DNA from: Mytilus galloprovincialis
Taxonomy: Eukaryota > Mollusca > Bivalvia > Mytilida > Mytilidae
Direction of reading: 5' to 3'
DNA: 64,000 bases
Assembly (NCBI RefSeq): GCF_965363235.1
Contig: NC_134846.1
Location: 55,541,121 to 55,605,120 of the forward strand
Under the pieces are notes generated by a model. It was not told the DNA's origin and did not search any database. It saw only the letters and a list, made by a program, of their open reading frames with translations. The translations under genes and the position numbers were made by a program. Of the stretch, positions 45,036-55,755 are shown piece by piece. Each line of letters starts with the position of its first letter. The first letter of the stretch is position 1.

Positions 45036-45880
45036 AACAGTAATGTATAAAGATGAATCACTTTCTCTCATGGATTATATATATAAAAAAAAAACGTTTT
45101 ACTTTCTTGTTCGAACAGTTTTATCTTATAGAATCTTGATGTTGCTATTATATGAATAGAGAAAATATCGACAGGATGTATGATCGTAATTAAGTTTTCA
45201 TAACTGTGTTCAATGTTCTTATATTTTGGCATTGCAAAAAGTCATGCTTTTCTCAGACTGCAAATGGCTTCTTTTCACTGAATCCATTTGGGTGTGTATA
45301 GATTAATACTCAAGTCTTGAAGAACATTATCGAATTATTTCGATTCTGATAGGAATATTTAGAAATTTTGTAATACGAAGCAGACCTATAATACACATTC
45401 AAAAGGCAACCATTTTGATTTGGTGAATCAAAGACGTAACAAAAAAAATCAACAGTCGAACGATAAAAAATCAACACATGATCTTTATTCGTTTAATACT
45501 CAATCTAATAAAAAAATATAGATCTCTGATTTTGTTATACACCATATTCTACTTTGTGAATAAATTTGACAGATTTTCAAAGATCTACCGTCAACACTTA
45601 ATCGACGAGATTCTAGTATTTGGACAAATAAACGCGTATGGTGGAAAAGCTACCTTATAGCTTTTATTTAGCACCATTTATTTTTATCAGGTTAAACACG
45701 ATGATTAAAATAGCTGAAACAGTTTTCAATGTTTAATAGAAACGCAGATGAGAATGCATTTAATAACATATATAATAAATAAATAGCAAGAACACAGCAG
45801 ATCATTTTATCAGAGACATATATACACGTGTATATATATGTCTCTGATTTTATAAACTATAGCAGTTAACATAGAGTCTA
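45036..45880. other. 3' flank of MPST copy 2
   Basis: Non-coding. From about 45540 it aligns with 20430-20883 of the left duplication block (CTACTTTGTGAATA, GATTTTCAAAGATCT, TTTTATTTAGCACCA, AATAGAAACGCAGATGAGAA). Confidence 0.6.
45811..45846. mobile_element. 36-bp palindromic micro-insertion with 7-bp target duplication
   Basis: The ends are CAGAGACATATATA and TATATATGTCTCTG around CACGTG. It is flanked by ATTTTAT at 45804-45810 and 45847-45853. The left MPST block at about 20862-20880 has a single ATTTTAT with no insert, which gives the empty site. Same ends and same duplication length as the 24-bp insertion at 33963-33986. Confidence 0.85.
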
Positions 45881-46026
45881 TCATTTTGAATCTTTTTTAT
45901 CACTAGGACAAAATCTCATATCTGGAGTTGATCTTTGATACCATTCTGTCCATGACCCATCGTATACGGACACGTTTTCTTTCCCACATAAATAGGCAGC
46001 AAATGCCGTGCAACAAGCAGTTACAC
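45881..46026 (-). CDS. MPST: 3-mercaptopyruvate sulfurtransferase copy 2, exon 3
   Basis: The last exon completes CGSGVTA and encodes [20 protein letters not shown], with the stop TGA at 45881-45883. The three exons sum to 894 nt, or 297 residues, exactly the usual family length. The C-terminus DKKDSK is shorter than in copy 1. Confidence 0.92.
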
Positions 46027-46055
46027 CTAAAACAGAAGTAATACATATTATAGAT

Positions 46056-46307
46056 CAAGAGAATGTCAATAGTATACACGGATGCCCCATCCGCATTATC
46101 ATTTTCTATGTTCAGTGGACCGTGAAAATGGGGTTAAATCTCTAATTTAGCATTAAAATTAGAAATATCATATCACAGGGAACATGTGCACTAAGTTTCA
46201 AGATGATCGGACTTCAACTACACCAAAAACTACCTCGAACAAAAAACTTTAACCTGAGGTGGGACAGACGGACGAACGGACCAGAAAACATAATGCCCAT
46301 ACATGGT
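46056..46307 (-). mobile_element. Helentron-like element (TTATGCCCCACC family), reverse copy in MPST copy 2 intron 2
   Basis: It begins with GAATGTCAATAGTATACACG (final hairpin side), then GATGCCCCATCC. It contains ATTATCATTTTCTATGTTCA and ends GACGGACGAACGGACC then ATAATGCCC. It is absent from MPST copy 1, so it inserted after the duplication. Confidence 0.68.
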
Positions 46308-46816
46308 CCATAAAAACAAAGGATATTGGGTATCTATCCATGACACAAAATCAGTACATGCAGAACAAAAAAACACAAACAAAATGCAAAGGAGCAGCGC
46401 TTTTATTGCTGTTCGTCATCTCAAAGTAACAGCGAGGCCTTAACATGTCACTTACATTAATATAATGGAATGTGAAGAATTATTATTTATTTTCCATTTA
46501 AACGGTACCTGCAATAACTTTTACAGCAAAGATGTTATATTATCTTAAATTCTTTAACTATCTAAAATATTATTGAATGGATCTTATTTCTGTGACTATA
46601 GTTTAAAAGAAGGGACACAAAACAGTGCTTTGCAAATCCTCATACCATGGTAATTTTTATTCTCGGTAAAAATTGAGATTATTAGCTCGATTTTAGACAA
46701 TCGGATTTAAACTCATTTCCGAAAAAGATTTGTTACAAATGCACACAAGAGATAAATATTCTAAGGAAGCAAAGTGAAAGATCTGATTGTGTTTTAGACC
46801 AGAAATATTTGCTTAC

Positions 46817-46975
46817 CTGAACCACAAGTGGATACCAATGGTTTTGATAGATCAATTCCAGTTTCATTGAAAAGTTTTTTAATTTCTTTTACATCGAGCA
46901 TTACACCGCTTTCCTTATCCACAATATCTTGGTAGCAGAGATTCTTTGAATCTGGTATATGACCAGGCTCTATAC
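46817..46975 (-). CDS. MPST: 3-mercaptopyruvate sulfurtransferase copy 2, exon 2
   Basis: A 159-nt exon with the same phases as copy 1. It starts GIEPGHIPDSKN and ends LVSTCGS, with the catalytic Cys at residue 247. It differs from copy 1 at several residues (for example KEIKKLF against KGLKKLF), all outside the catalytic loop. Confidence 0.92.
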
Positions 46976-47772
46976 CTATAATAAAACAGAAAAGTGATTG
47001 TATTTAAAAAAAAAAAAAAACGCAACCGAATACTGAGATTCCCGGCAAAATATATTACCGTGGAACTCAGATTCCCGGCAAAATATATTACCGTGGAACT
47101 CAGCTTACTAGTATTTTTTTTAATTCAAAGGAATTTTAAGTTTATTGACTTCTTCTTCCGGTAACCGTCAACTTGTTGACTAAGAGCATCCTGCCTGAAT
47201 TTTGGAAGTGCATATGGATTTGTAACAAAGAAAATTCAGAAAAAAATAGGTTCAATGTATATACATTTACAATTAATTTATTATAAGACATGCCATTTAA
47301 GTTAAATGACTGAGCTGAGATTTGAAAGATTGAATACTCTGAGAAAAGACAGTTCAGTTAGGCCAGATAATCTTTCTTATGTCGTTCTATACGATAGAAC
47401 GATGTGCCCTTGCAGTTGGTTTGTATGCTGGAGTTCTGATCTAGGCGTTATTTTTAAAAGAGCATTTATTTGGTAAATGCTAATTAGATGTACCAATTTT
47501 ATTATGTTATTCAATTCAGATCGGCCATTGTAACTCGCTTATTTGCTTAAACTCTTATTATTTATTGAATTTGATAGATACATCGTTACTAACCGACTCT
47601 TTTTCTTCGTTTCAGTTTTTTATAGTCCTGGACGTTTGCTTTTTCTTTGGTCGACTTATTGGAGATGTTTGCATTACGTTTGAGAAAACCGATTACACTA
47701 TATTGGTTTCGGTTGGATCTTAATGTTAACCTAATTTTGTATGTGTCAGTACAACCTTAATAATTAAATTAC

Positions 47773-48361
47773 CTTCTCTTGGTTCCGGTTTGGTTCCCAT
47801 AAATCGCCCTTCTCCTCGAGCATCCATTAATTGAAACGAATTATCTTTTAAGTAATTCGCAATATCTTCGTATGACTTTACTAAATGAGGATGATAGAGT
47901 CCGTGGAATATTGTTTTCGGGACATGAACAACTTCCGATGTCGTCGGTAATCCCTCAGAGCACCATTTCATAAAACCACCATCAAGCACCGACACCGTTT
48001 CATGTCCAAAAACTCTAAACATCCACCAAATTCTTGGAGCAGAGAAAAACCCGTAGTTTACACTATTATCATAAACAACAACATGAGTGCTCAGATCAAT
48101 ACCCAAGTTGCCTGCATACTGCTCAAAGTGTTTTGTGTCCGGTAACATGTGACCGTATGGAGAGGATTTATCACAGCATTCGTCAATATCAAAATATGAC
48201 GCTCCTGGGATATGCTTTTCTTCATATTCGAGTCGACCGTTTCTGTTCGAAGATGGCAAATGAAAAGAAGAGTCAAGAATCCTAATGTCTTTTGGAACTC
48301 CACTTTTCAATACATTATGCAACCATTTAGTTGTGACCAGAGCACTTGCTTTCGTCAACAT
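47773..48361 (-). CDS. MPST: 3-mercaptopyruvate sulfurtransferase copy 2, exon 1
   Basis: It starts at ATG 48361 (MLTKASALVTTKWLHNVLKS) and ends KPEPREG at donor GTAATT. The N-terminal rhodanese domain is complete: EEKHIPGASYFDI, YGHMLPD, APRIWWMFRVFGHE, SVLDGGFMKW and DARGEGRFMG. A TTTTCTTTTCTAG acceptor precedes the ATG, as in copy 1, so a 5' non-coding exon is expected upstream. It stands head to head with SIRT7, about 2.2 kb away, an arrangement the duplication carried along. It is intact, and a functional sulfurtransferase in cysteine catabolism and hydrogen sulfide formation is inferred. Whether the two copies differ in localisation cannot be read from the sequence. Confidence 0.93.
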
Positions 48362-48901
48362 TCTAGAAAAGAAAATACAAACGGAAAGGTAAAACTGTTA
48401 ATGATAACATATATATGTCAGGAGCAATTCCTACTAACATAGACGGTCAGATCATTTCTACTGTGCACCCAGCACTAGATATCATATCTAACATGGGAAC
48501 CGTCAATTCAACGGACGATCTCTCAATAGCAAAGGTATAGAGACACGCCCCCAGATCCGACATGCATTATCAGTAGTCTCAGTACCAAACAGAAGATACT
48601 GAAAATTGAGCAAGTTACGAGAACACATACCAAAGATGCGGCCACGCATAATGCAATGATCCAATGCATGTGGTGTTAAAGAGAACATTTACTAAACGTT
48701 TTATGTAACACGTGTCCCAATGTCAGTAGAACAGGAGATGCTTGCTTGCAAGTAATCATAAGAATAGTAACAATGATAGGTCATGCATCAAGTACATGGT
48801 GTTTAGCATTTAAATTTAAGTTTGACACACAAACATTTTTGTGTAGTTACTCTAATATGGTTAAACAATAAGAATTCATATGCTGCTTGACTACTCTGTA
48901 A

Positions 48902-49174
48902 ACAAGAATGTGTCCCCAGTACACGGATGCCCCACTCGCATTATCATTTTCTATGTTCAGTGGACCGTGAAATTGGGGTAAAAACTCCAATTTGGCATTA
49001 AAATTATAAAGATCATATTATATGGAACATGTGTACTAAGTTTCAAGTTGATTGGACTTCAGCTTCATCAAAAACTACCGTGACCAAAAACTTTAACCTT
49101 AAGCGGAACAGACGGACGGACGGACGAATAGACCAAAAAACATAATGTCCCTCTACTATCGTAGGTGGGGCATA
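48902..49174 (-). mobile_element. Helentron-like element (TTATGCCCCACC family), reverse copy
   Basis: It starts AACAAGAATGTGTCCCCAGT and ACACGGATGCCCCACTCGC. It ends GACGGACGGACGGACGAATA, then CTACTATCGTAGGTGGGGCA. Both terminal hairpins are visible. The interior is shorter than at 36452-36893. Confidence 0.7.
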
Positions 49175-49254
49175 AAAATGGGAAGTATGATAAATTCAAA
49201 TTCTTATTTCCTAATCACAGGGCCCTTTCAGTCATTACGAGATAAATGTGAGCA

Positions 49255-49735
49255 AACTATCAGGAATTTCCTGAAATGTCCGGGTGACTTTTACTTTCTC
49301 TTGTCAATTTTCCTCTTATAACATGGAGTCACGATCTCTTCATAGTCAAACCTAGAAAAACGTGTGCACAATTAAGCATCCAAATTGGAGAATCTGAAAT
49401 TAACAGGTATAAAAAGGCGGACAGGTTTAGATTATAGCTTACAAGTCATTGTTTTTTTTTTTAAATATATATTCCAATCCATAAGACACTTAAACCATCG
49501 TCTAATAGCTGAATAGGATCAACTTTTACTCAAAGACAGACATACAGTTGAAGCACAGGCACTTGTTTTCTATCCATGGCAAGATCTCTATTCCTATACA
49601 TTGTGTATTATGATCTTGCCATGGATAGAAAACAAGTGCCTTTGCAGCTGAAGGCCTAATGCAACAAAGGTGCTGGACTATCCAATTCACTATTTCAATA
49701 CTAGACCACTTAAAAAAACATCAAGAATCAGTTGA
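49255..49735. repeat. Segmental duplication, right copy (middle piece)
   Basis: Aligns with 33785-34205. Differences are indels and the insertion noted at 49557. Confidence 0.8.
49557..49641. repeat. Fold-back palindrome (AGGCACTTGTTTTCTATCC)
   Basis: Arms of at least 30 bp. AGGCACTTGTTTTCTATCCA at the left is exactly complementary to the right end, around a loop of about 25 bases. It is not present in the paralogous segment near 34130. The terminal sequence also occurs at about 16143-16160. Confidence 0.85.
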
Positions 49736-50159
49736 AGGTCGGATCCGTCCCTAAGGGAATGCAGGGATTTCAGTTGCTTTCAACCAAGTTGCTTCCAATC
49801 ATGTTAACAAGTTTTTTTCTCTGAACTGACGAAGGAACGGCACAAAATTTCGTGTTCAAGTTCAGCTGAGGGTTTCAGATTTGATTCTTTGATAATCTAG
49901 GGTTGTGATATTTGATTATCTTGCTTAAAAATAAAATTAATGATTATGTGATTATATTGTCAAAACAATTTTGAGTATATGAATACTTGGGACACCCCCA
50001 TCCTCGGTACGGTACTGAGACACGGTCCGCCAGTGATTCAAGAGATATAAACATAAACATATCAGAAGTTTTTTCTCTTCCTGGGACAGACAAACGTTTA
50101 GTGACACCAAAAGTTACGAAAAAACTCGATGCATGAATGTTCTGATCGGTTTAGGACTC

Positions 50160-50598
50160 CTTTATAGCGTGTCAAATAAATCGAGGCGTGTTCGATTATA
50201 TTTCGGACGTGACCCACAGGCTACAGTTGACACAGTTTTAGTCCTCTGACCTAATTATGAGTGTTTTAATTTAAAACCTACACCTTTTATTTTCAGTAGA
50301 AATGAGGTTGTGTAAATAGGCTTTAATCGCGCAAAAATTTTGTAACGAAGCCATTCGTATACGCGACTTTTAAGGTGAAATATTTGTCTCACCTTTCTGA
50401 ATGACAAGACTGAGCATTGATGGATTACTTCCCCTTTTGTTTTTGTGTACATGCATACAACATTGAAAAGAAATATAAAATAGTATCATTAGCCTTGTAA
50501 ATATTAGCTGAAAGACTATATAGAATAACAAGAGGCATGCCACTAAAATATCTTACTAATTTGAATTAAACAAAGCAAATGTTTATAATTTGTATTAA
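50160..50598. repeat. Segmental duplication, right copy (SIRT7 upstream region)
   Basis: Aligns with 36990-37452. It ends about 30 bp before the SIRT7 start codon. It presumably contains the SIRT7 core promoter, so the left copy is a displaced promoter-like sequence. Confidence 0.85.
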
Positions 50599-50628
50599 CG
50601 TAAGCGACATAACTTCTTTTGTGTGAAA

Positions 50629-50775
50629 ATGTCGTCCGACGAGGAATCGGATGAAATCGAAGATCAAGAAAAATTAGAACAAAAAGTAGACTTTACATCG
50701 TCCAGACAGGCCAAAAAAGAAGCAAGACTTAATCAAATTATTTTCGAAAACGAACATAAAGCCAAAATAAGAAAA
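50629..50775 (+). CDS. SIRT7: SIRT7 NAD-dependent protein deacylase, exon 1
   Basis: SIRT7 is a class IV sirtuin: a nuclear, largely nucleolar NAD-dependent deacetylase acting on histone H3K18 and other substrates, linked to rDNA transcription and DNA repair (family knowledge). Ten coding exons are found here, all joining in frame and matching human SIRT7 in order. Exon 1 encodes 49 residues: an acidic start (MSSDEESDEIEDQEKLEQ) and then a basic segment, RQAKKEARLN. The ATG at 50629 is chosen as the first in frame; a frame start six bases upstream is only a GTG. The donor is GTATGC. The 6.4 kb first intron is rich in transposons. Confidence 0.88.
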
Positions 50776-50998
50776 GTATGCAAACATTTCGCACTACTTT
50801 GTAGCTACACTTACACATTTTACTCTTACAACTCCAAATAAAAGTAACTTTATATGCACAAAATGTGCACCATGATTAAGTTACCATGTTTTGTAACCTC
50901 TGTTGCCATAAGGGTTACATAAGTTAAAATTTTGTTATGAGATTGCTTCCCTTAGAAAATGTGGTAGATACTTATATATAGTCAGCCTTTAGTAAATC

Positions 50999-53290
50999 CG
51001 GGTCCTTCTGCCCTGATTCCGGTTCTCCCTAGTTCGGGTTTGCCCTAATACCAGTTCGCCCTGAGACCGTTTGCCCTAATACCTGTTCGCCCAGAGTCCG
51101 TTCGCCCTGATTTTATTTATTAGTATAGTGTTGGGTTGTGTATATACATGATATATAATTGAATATGTTGAAGTCAGTCTACAATTTCGCCAAATATTTA
51201 CGATGTATTGTTGTTTATAGGTAGCTGCTACAAGGTTATAAGTTTTTGTATATTTCAGGACTACAAGATATTGTGACTTCAAGGTAATGAGGACTTTAGT
51301 TCATATTTGTATGAAATTACATTACTAGGAAATAAGTTTCTCGGAAATTTCAGCACTACATTGTATTTTTAAATGTAAAACAACTGAAGACTAAATTATT
51401 TCACAAGAAATACACATGTACACTTTCATAGTTTATGGGAAAATGCAGCGGTTCCATAATCCACTTCCATATATAACAAATTTGTCAAAACACACTTGAG
51501 ATCAAAGAAGCCAAGATGCGAAAATAATTTCCCCTTCATGCCTAACAATTTGTACATCAGTGTTTTCACCCATCCAAGCTGACTATTTTATTTGAGAAAA
51601 ATGTTATTTTTATTATTAATCCATCAAAGACAATTCATATAACAAACAGTGATCCTAATCCGCAATCAAAATTCAATCAACAGTAATTAAAAGTAATTAT
51701 AAAATAAAGTGTAACAATGCAGCCAAGAATGTTATTTCAGTGTTCTCCCAGGCCGTTTTAGCGTCGGGGTACTGCGACGCTATATTTTTTCACCGTGATG
51801 GTATAATAATTCCTGCGACGCTATAATTATTCCCGCGACGCTATAATTATTTTACTTGTCATCAATTTTGAACTTTCATCTATTATCGATTATGATCATA
51901 AAAATTATATCACTTTTAATTGTAATCCCTTTAAGTCGGACACTAAAGGCAATTAAGAGATTAAATACCTAGGTGTTAATTGCCCTCAGGGTGATAACTG
52001 TTTGGATGCGAATATTCCAAGCTGACACTTGAGACATGACTAATACCACGTGTCTACAATAACCAATTTCGACATGGAAAAATGCAATCACAAAACAATT
52101 CAAAATCTACGTTTTGTATTACGAAACTTCAAAGATTGAAACAATTTTTATTTTTTTTAAAAAAGGTCGTTTATTTGTGCAACTCTACAAAAATTACTTT
52201 CTTTCTCTTCCGGTATTTAAATACGAGAGCGAGAATTTTGGTTTCGAGCTAAAATAAGTTTAATACTTCTTTAAAAAGTTATCATAATTGGCTTAAGTTT
52301 ATGTTTAATCCATTTAATGCATTAAAAGCGTCTTATTCATTTACAATCTCTTGTCAAACAATGTTTATTCTTGGACTCATTTTTTGTAAATTTTTCTACG
52401 GCCGCCATTGCACATTTTTGTGTAAACTACGGATCGGAACCGGACCAGATATGACAAAAATCCGCATTTTCACGATGATGACAACAGATGGACAGTAGAC
52501 AGAAAAAATATACCAAGAGAGAATACTATGCTTTAACAGACTATTTGTTAGATGACTTTGTTAAAAATACATATCATTTTTATGTAAAAATAAGAAACAA
52601 CTGGAACTAATTCATTAAGTGCCATGAAACAATGAATTTCATAAACATGATAAAAAAAAGTTTTTAAATTGATTTTTTTTTTAAACTTTTGCTACTTTAT
52701 CTTTACTTGATATACTATAAAAAATAGTTAATTTTGTGTACTAGATATTTAGTTTTGTATATATACAGGTTGATCTATAATGAACCATTCATTCATTTGA
52801 CTTATTGTTGGGTAATTGAAACCACATATTTATTTTTATTTGGCACAAGAGAAAAAAAATAATTCTGTAACTATAAATGAATAAAGAAAACATAAACTGA
52901 AACAACTGTTTTTGTGGTTATAGTTTAATTGTATTCTCAGTTATGAATTGAACAATATAAACTAAAACATATTAAAGAAATAGAGCATCAACCCGACGCA
53001 ACAAACGAAATTAAAAAAAATACAGTTATTTTTATTTACGCAAAATGTGATGCTATCCAAAATTTCTGGGGAGAACACTGTTATTTATATAAATTTGGCA
53101 AATATTCTGTATTTAACTTTTAATAGATATACATAAATTTTAATATATATATATTTATATTTCGTTCATTAATGTAACATATACATATCATAAATGAAAA
53201 TAGGGCAAACGGATTATCAGGGCAAACAAACTCAGTGCGAACGAACCTAGGGCGAACATGTTATCAGGGCGAACGATCCCGATACCGCCG
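50999..53290. mobile_element. Fold-back element with iterated TTCGCCCT termini
   Basis: The left arm (50999-51112) is a string of about seven short units resembling GTTCGCCCTGATACC. The right arm (53201-53290) is the same kind of string in complement (CAGGGCGAAC, AGGGCAAACGG). The arms pair imperfectly over about 100 bp. The interior holds a younger nested element at 51738-53080. Confidence 0.7.
51738..53080. mobile_element. hAT-type non-autonomous element with 6-bp target duplication
   Basis: The ends are CAGTGTTCTCCCAGG and TCTGGGGAGAACACTG, flanked by TTATTT at 51732-51737 and 53081-53086. Near the left end is a triple GCGACGCTATAATTATT repeat (about 51770-51852). No transposase frame is visible in 1.34 kb. 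Confidence 0.78.
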
Positions 53291-53895
53291 TTAGTAGTTG
53301 AGCTAACAAAGTACTTCTTTAGCTTCTTTAACTGTTACAGGAGTATATATGTGAATGGGGGTATCAGGGTTATGCATCATGAAGACTGATTTATATACAC
53401 TTTATTGCTATTTGCAAATCTGCACCTGTTGACCAGATAATTAGCGCTGCTTTGACTACTGATATCATACAACAATCACTTTTACATTTTAGCATCAGAC
53501 ACTTTCTATTATGATATCAAAATTTTGCAGAAACCTTTTTTATGCCCATGTCCAGTACTAGCGGACAAATAGATAGAGTGTATTATGGTTATATTGTTAT
53601 TATAATTATTTCTTTATGAGCATTCCTGATCAAGGTAAATCCAGATGCACCAATTTATTAAGTGTTTTTATGCAACCTTTTGCGGTCATATTTTGGTATC
53701 ACGTCGTCGTCGACAGCGTCGTCTGAAGACAGATGGTTTCCGGATAATAACTTAAGTATAAGTAAATAGAAATCAATAAAATTTTAGCACAATGTTTATA
53801 ACCACTAAAGGAAGCTTGGGATTGATTTTGGGGGTTATGGTCCCTTAGGTTTGGGAATTAGGGGCCCAAAGGGGCCCAAAACAAGCATTTATCTA

Positions 53896-54057
53896 ACAGT
53901 CTGCACGGTTAGCCACAAGTCCGATGCCCCAGACTAGTAAAATTTCAATGGACTAGTAGGTTTTTGCAAAACTTTGTTTGGACCAATAAGAAAATGTCAG
54001 AATATTGATCATGTTGATCTTCTGACTAGTAGTTCAAAAAGTTTTTGGTGCAGACTG
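53896..54057. mobile_element. 162-bp MITE in array unit 1
   Basis: The ends are CAGTCTGCACGG and TTGGTGCAGACTG, with ATCTA at 53891-53895 and 54058-54062. Units 2, 4 and 5 show the uninterrupted site TTTATCTAGTGTC. The CAG...CTG ends and 5-bp duplication suggest hAT relatedness. Confidence 0.82.
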
Positions 54058-54375
54058 ATCTAGTGTCAGGACAACTTTAGTATAAGTAAATAGAAATCAA
54101 TAAAATTTTATTACAATGTTTATAACCACAAAAGGAAGCTTGGGATTGATTTTGGGGTCATGGACCCTTAGGTTTGGGAATAAGGGGCCCAAAGGGACCA
54201 AAAACAAGCATTTATCTAGTGTCAGGACAACTTTAGTATAAGTAAATAGAAATCAATAAGATTTTAACACAATGTTTATAACCACTAAAGGAAGCTTGGG
54301 ATTGATTTTGGGGGTTATGGTCCCTTAGGTTTGGGAATTAGGGGCCCAAAGGGGCCCAAAACAAGCATTTATCTA

Positions 54376-54538
54376 ACAGTCTGCACGGTTAGCCACAAGT
54401 CCGATGCCCCAGACTAGTAAAATTTCATTCGGACTAGTAGGTTTTTGCAAAACTTTGTTTGGACCAATAAGAAAATGTCAGAATATTGATCATGTTGATC
54501 TTCTGACTAGTAGTTCAAAAAGTTTTTGGTGCAGACTG
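54376..54538. mobile_element. MITE in array unit 3 (copy by tandem duplication)
   Basis: Same element, same position and same ATCTA flanks as in unit 1. Differences are very few. It arose by duplication of the block rather than by a second insertion. Confidence 0.82.
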
Positions 54539-55755
54539 ATCTAGTGTCAGGACAACTTTAGTATAAGTAAATAGAAATCAATAAAATTTTATTACAATGT
54601 TTATAACCACAAAAGGAAGCTTGGGATTGATTTTGGGGGTTATGGTCCCTAAGGTTTGGGAATTAAGGGCCCAAAGGGGCCCAAAACAAGCATTTATCTA
54701 GTGTCAGGACAACTTTAGAATAAGTAAATAGAAATCAATAAGATTTTGACACAATGTTTATAACCACAAAAAGAAGCTTGTGATTGATTTTGGAAGTTAA
54801 GGTCCCTAAGGTTTAGGAATAAGGGGTTCAAAGGGGCCCAAAACAAGCCTTTATCTAGTGTCAGGACAGTAAGTTGTGTATAAGTATTTCAATTATTCTG
54901 AAATTTTACCACAATGTTTAATGTCATAAGTAGAAGGTTGAGATATATTTTAAGAGTTATGGGGCAAACAGTCTAGGAATAAAGGGCAAAAAGGGGCCAA
55001 AAACAAGCATTTTTGTAGTTTCAAGAAAATAAATTGGAGTTATCTTTCTTTGTCCAGAATGGTTGTTGAATCACCTAGAAACAATACTTTATGAAATCTT
55101 CTTTGAAAATTGGAGTTATCTTTCTTTATCCAGAATAGTAATTGAATCAACTTAAGTGAATGCTATATATATACAATGCAATATTCACTTTACTACTGTA
55201 CAAAATGCTGTAACAGGGTCAATTCTTGGCTCATTTCAGATATTTCAGAAATTAAAAAGAAAATTTCTTCAAATACGTATTTTTTGAGAGGATTAATATT
55301 CAACAGCATAGTGAATTGCTCAAAAGCAAAAAAAAAAAAATAATTTAAGTTCATAAGACCACATTCATTCTGTGTTAGAAACCTATGATGTGTCAACTAT
55401 TTAATCACAATCCAAATCCAATTGAATGACATTTTTTCCCCTAAATTTTGCATTTTCTGGCAAGCATCTTAATATTTCTCATAATGAATAAGATTTATAA
55501 GTAAAAAAAATGATCAGCAAGATCTAAAAATAAATAAGCATAACCAAAATCTCTTAATTGTTTTCTCATAACCCACAGTCATTTTCTACTCCAAATGACA
55601 TGTTGTGGGGACATAGGATTACATTAACCTTCTTTTTCACCGACTGAAAAGTTTAAAATATAAAGGAAAGCTGAATAACAGTGTGTTACATGTATAAGTC
55701 AACATTGCCTAGTTTTACCCTTGAATGACAATTTTTACACATTGTTGTATTTTTT

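Larger units (their letters stand above)
45540..48410. repeat. Segmental duplication, right copy (MPST block)
   Basis: Collinear with 20430-24100. It lacks the repeat found at 20484-20670 and the intron 1 repeat at 22040-22430. It carries its own insertions at 45811-45846 and 46056-46307, and a 30-bp doubled GATTCCCGGCAAAATATATT block at about 47035-47100. Confidence 0.85.
48410..50160. promoter_or_regulatory. Shared intergenic region between MPST copy 2 and SIRT7
   Basis: This divergent intergenic region probably holds both promoters. It includes unrecognised DNA at 48410-48900, a Helentron-like element at 48902-49174, a duplicated piece at 49255-49735 with a fold-back at 49557-49641, and about 350 bp without features. 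No TATA box or CpG island stands out. Confidence 0.45.
53749..55025 (+). repeat. Tandem array of about 156-bp units with higher-order structure
   Basis: Units begin near 53749, 54073, 54229, 54554, 54711 and 54869 with AACTTTAGTATAAGTAAATA. They contain GGAAGCTTGGGATTGATTTT and GGGGCCCAAAACAAGCA. Units 1 and 3 carry the same 162-bp insertion, so a two-unit block (about 480 bp) was itself duplicated. The last unit is degraded. A GTCGTCGTCGACAGCGTCGT stretch precedes the array. Confidence 0.85.

Noticed and set aside
53749-55025. CRISPR-like array
   Set aside because: Units of about 156 bp are head to tail without unique spacers, in a eukaryotic intron. It is a tandem satellite-type array.
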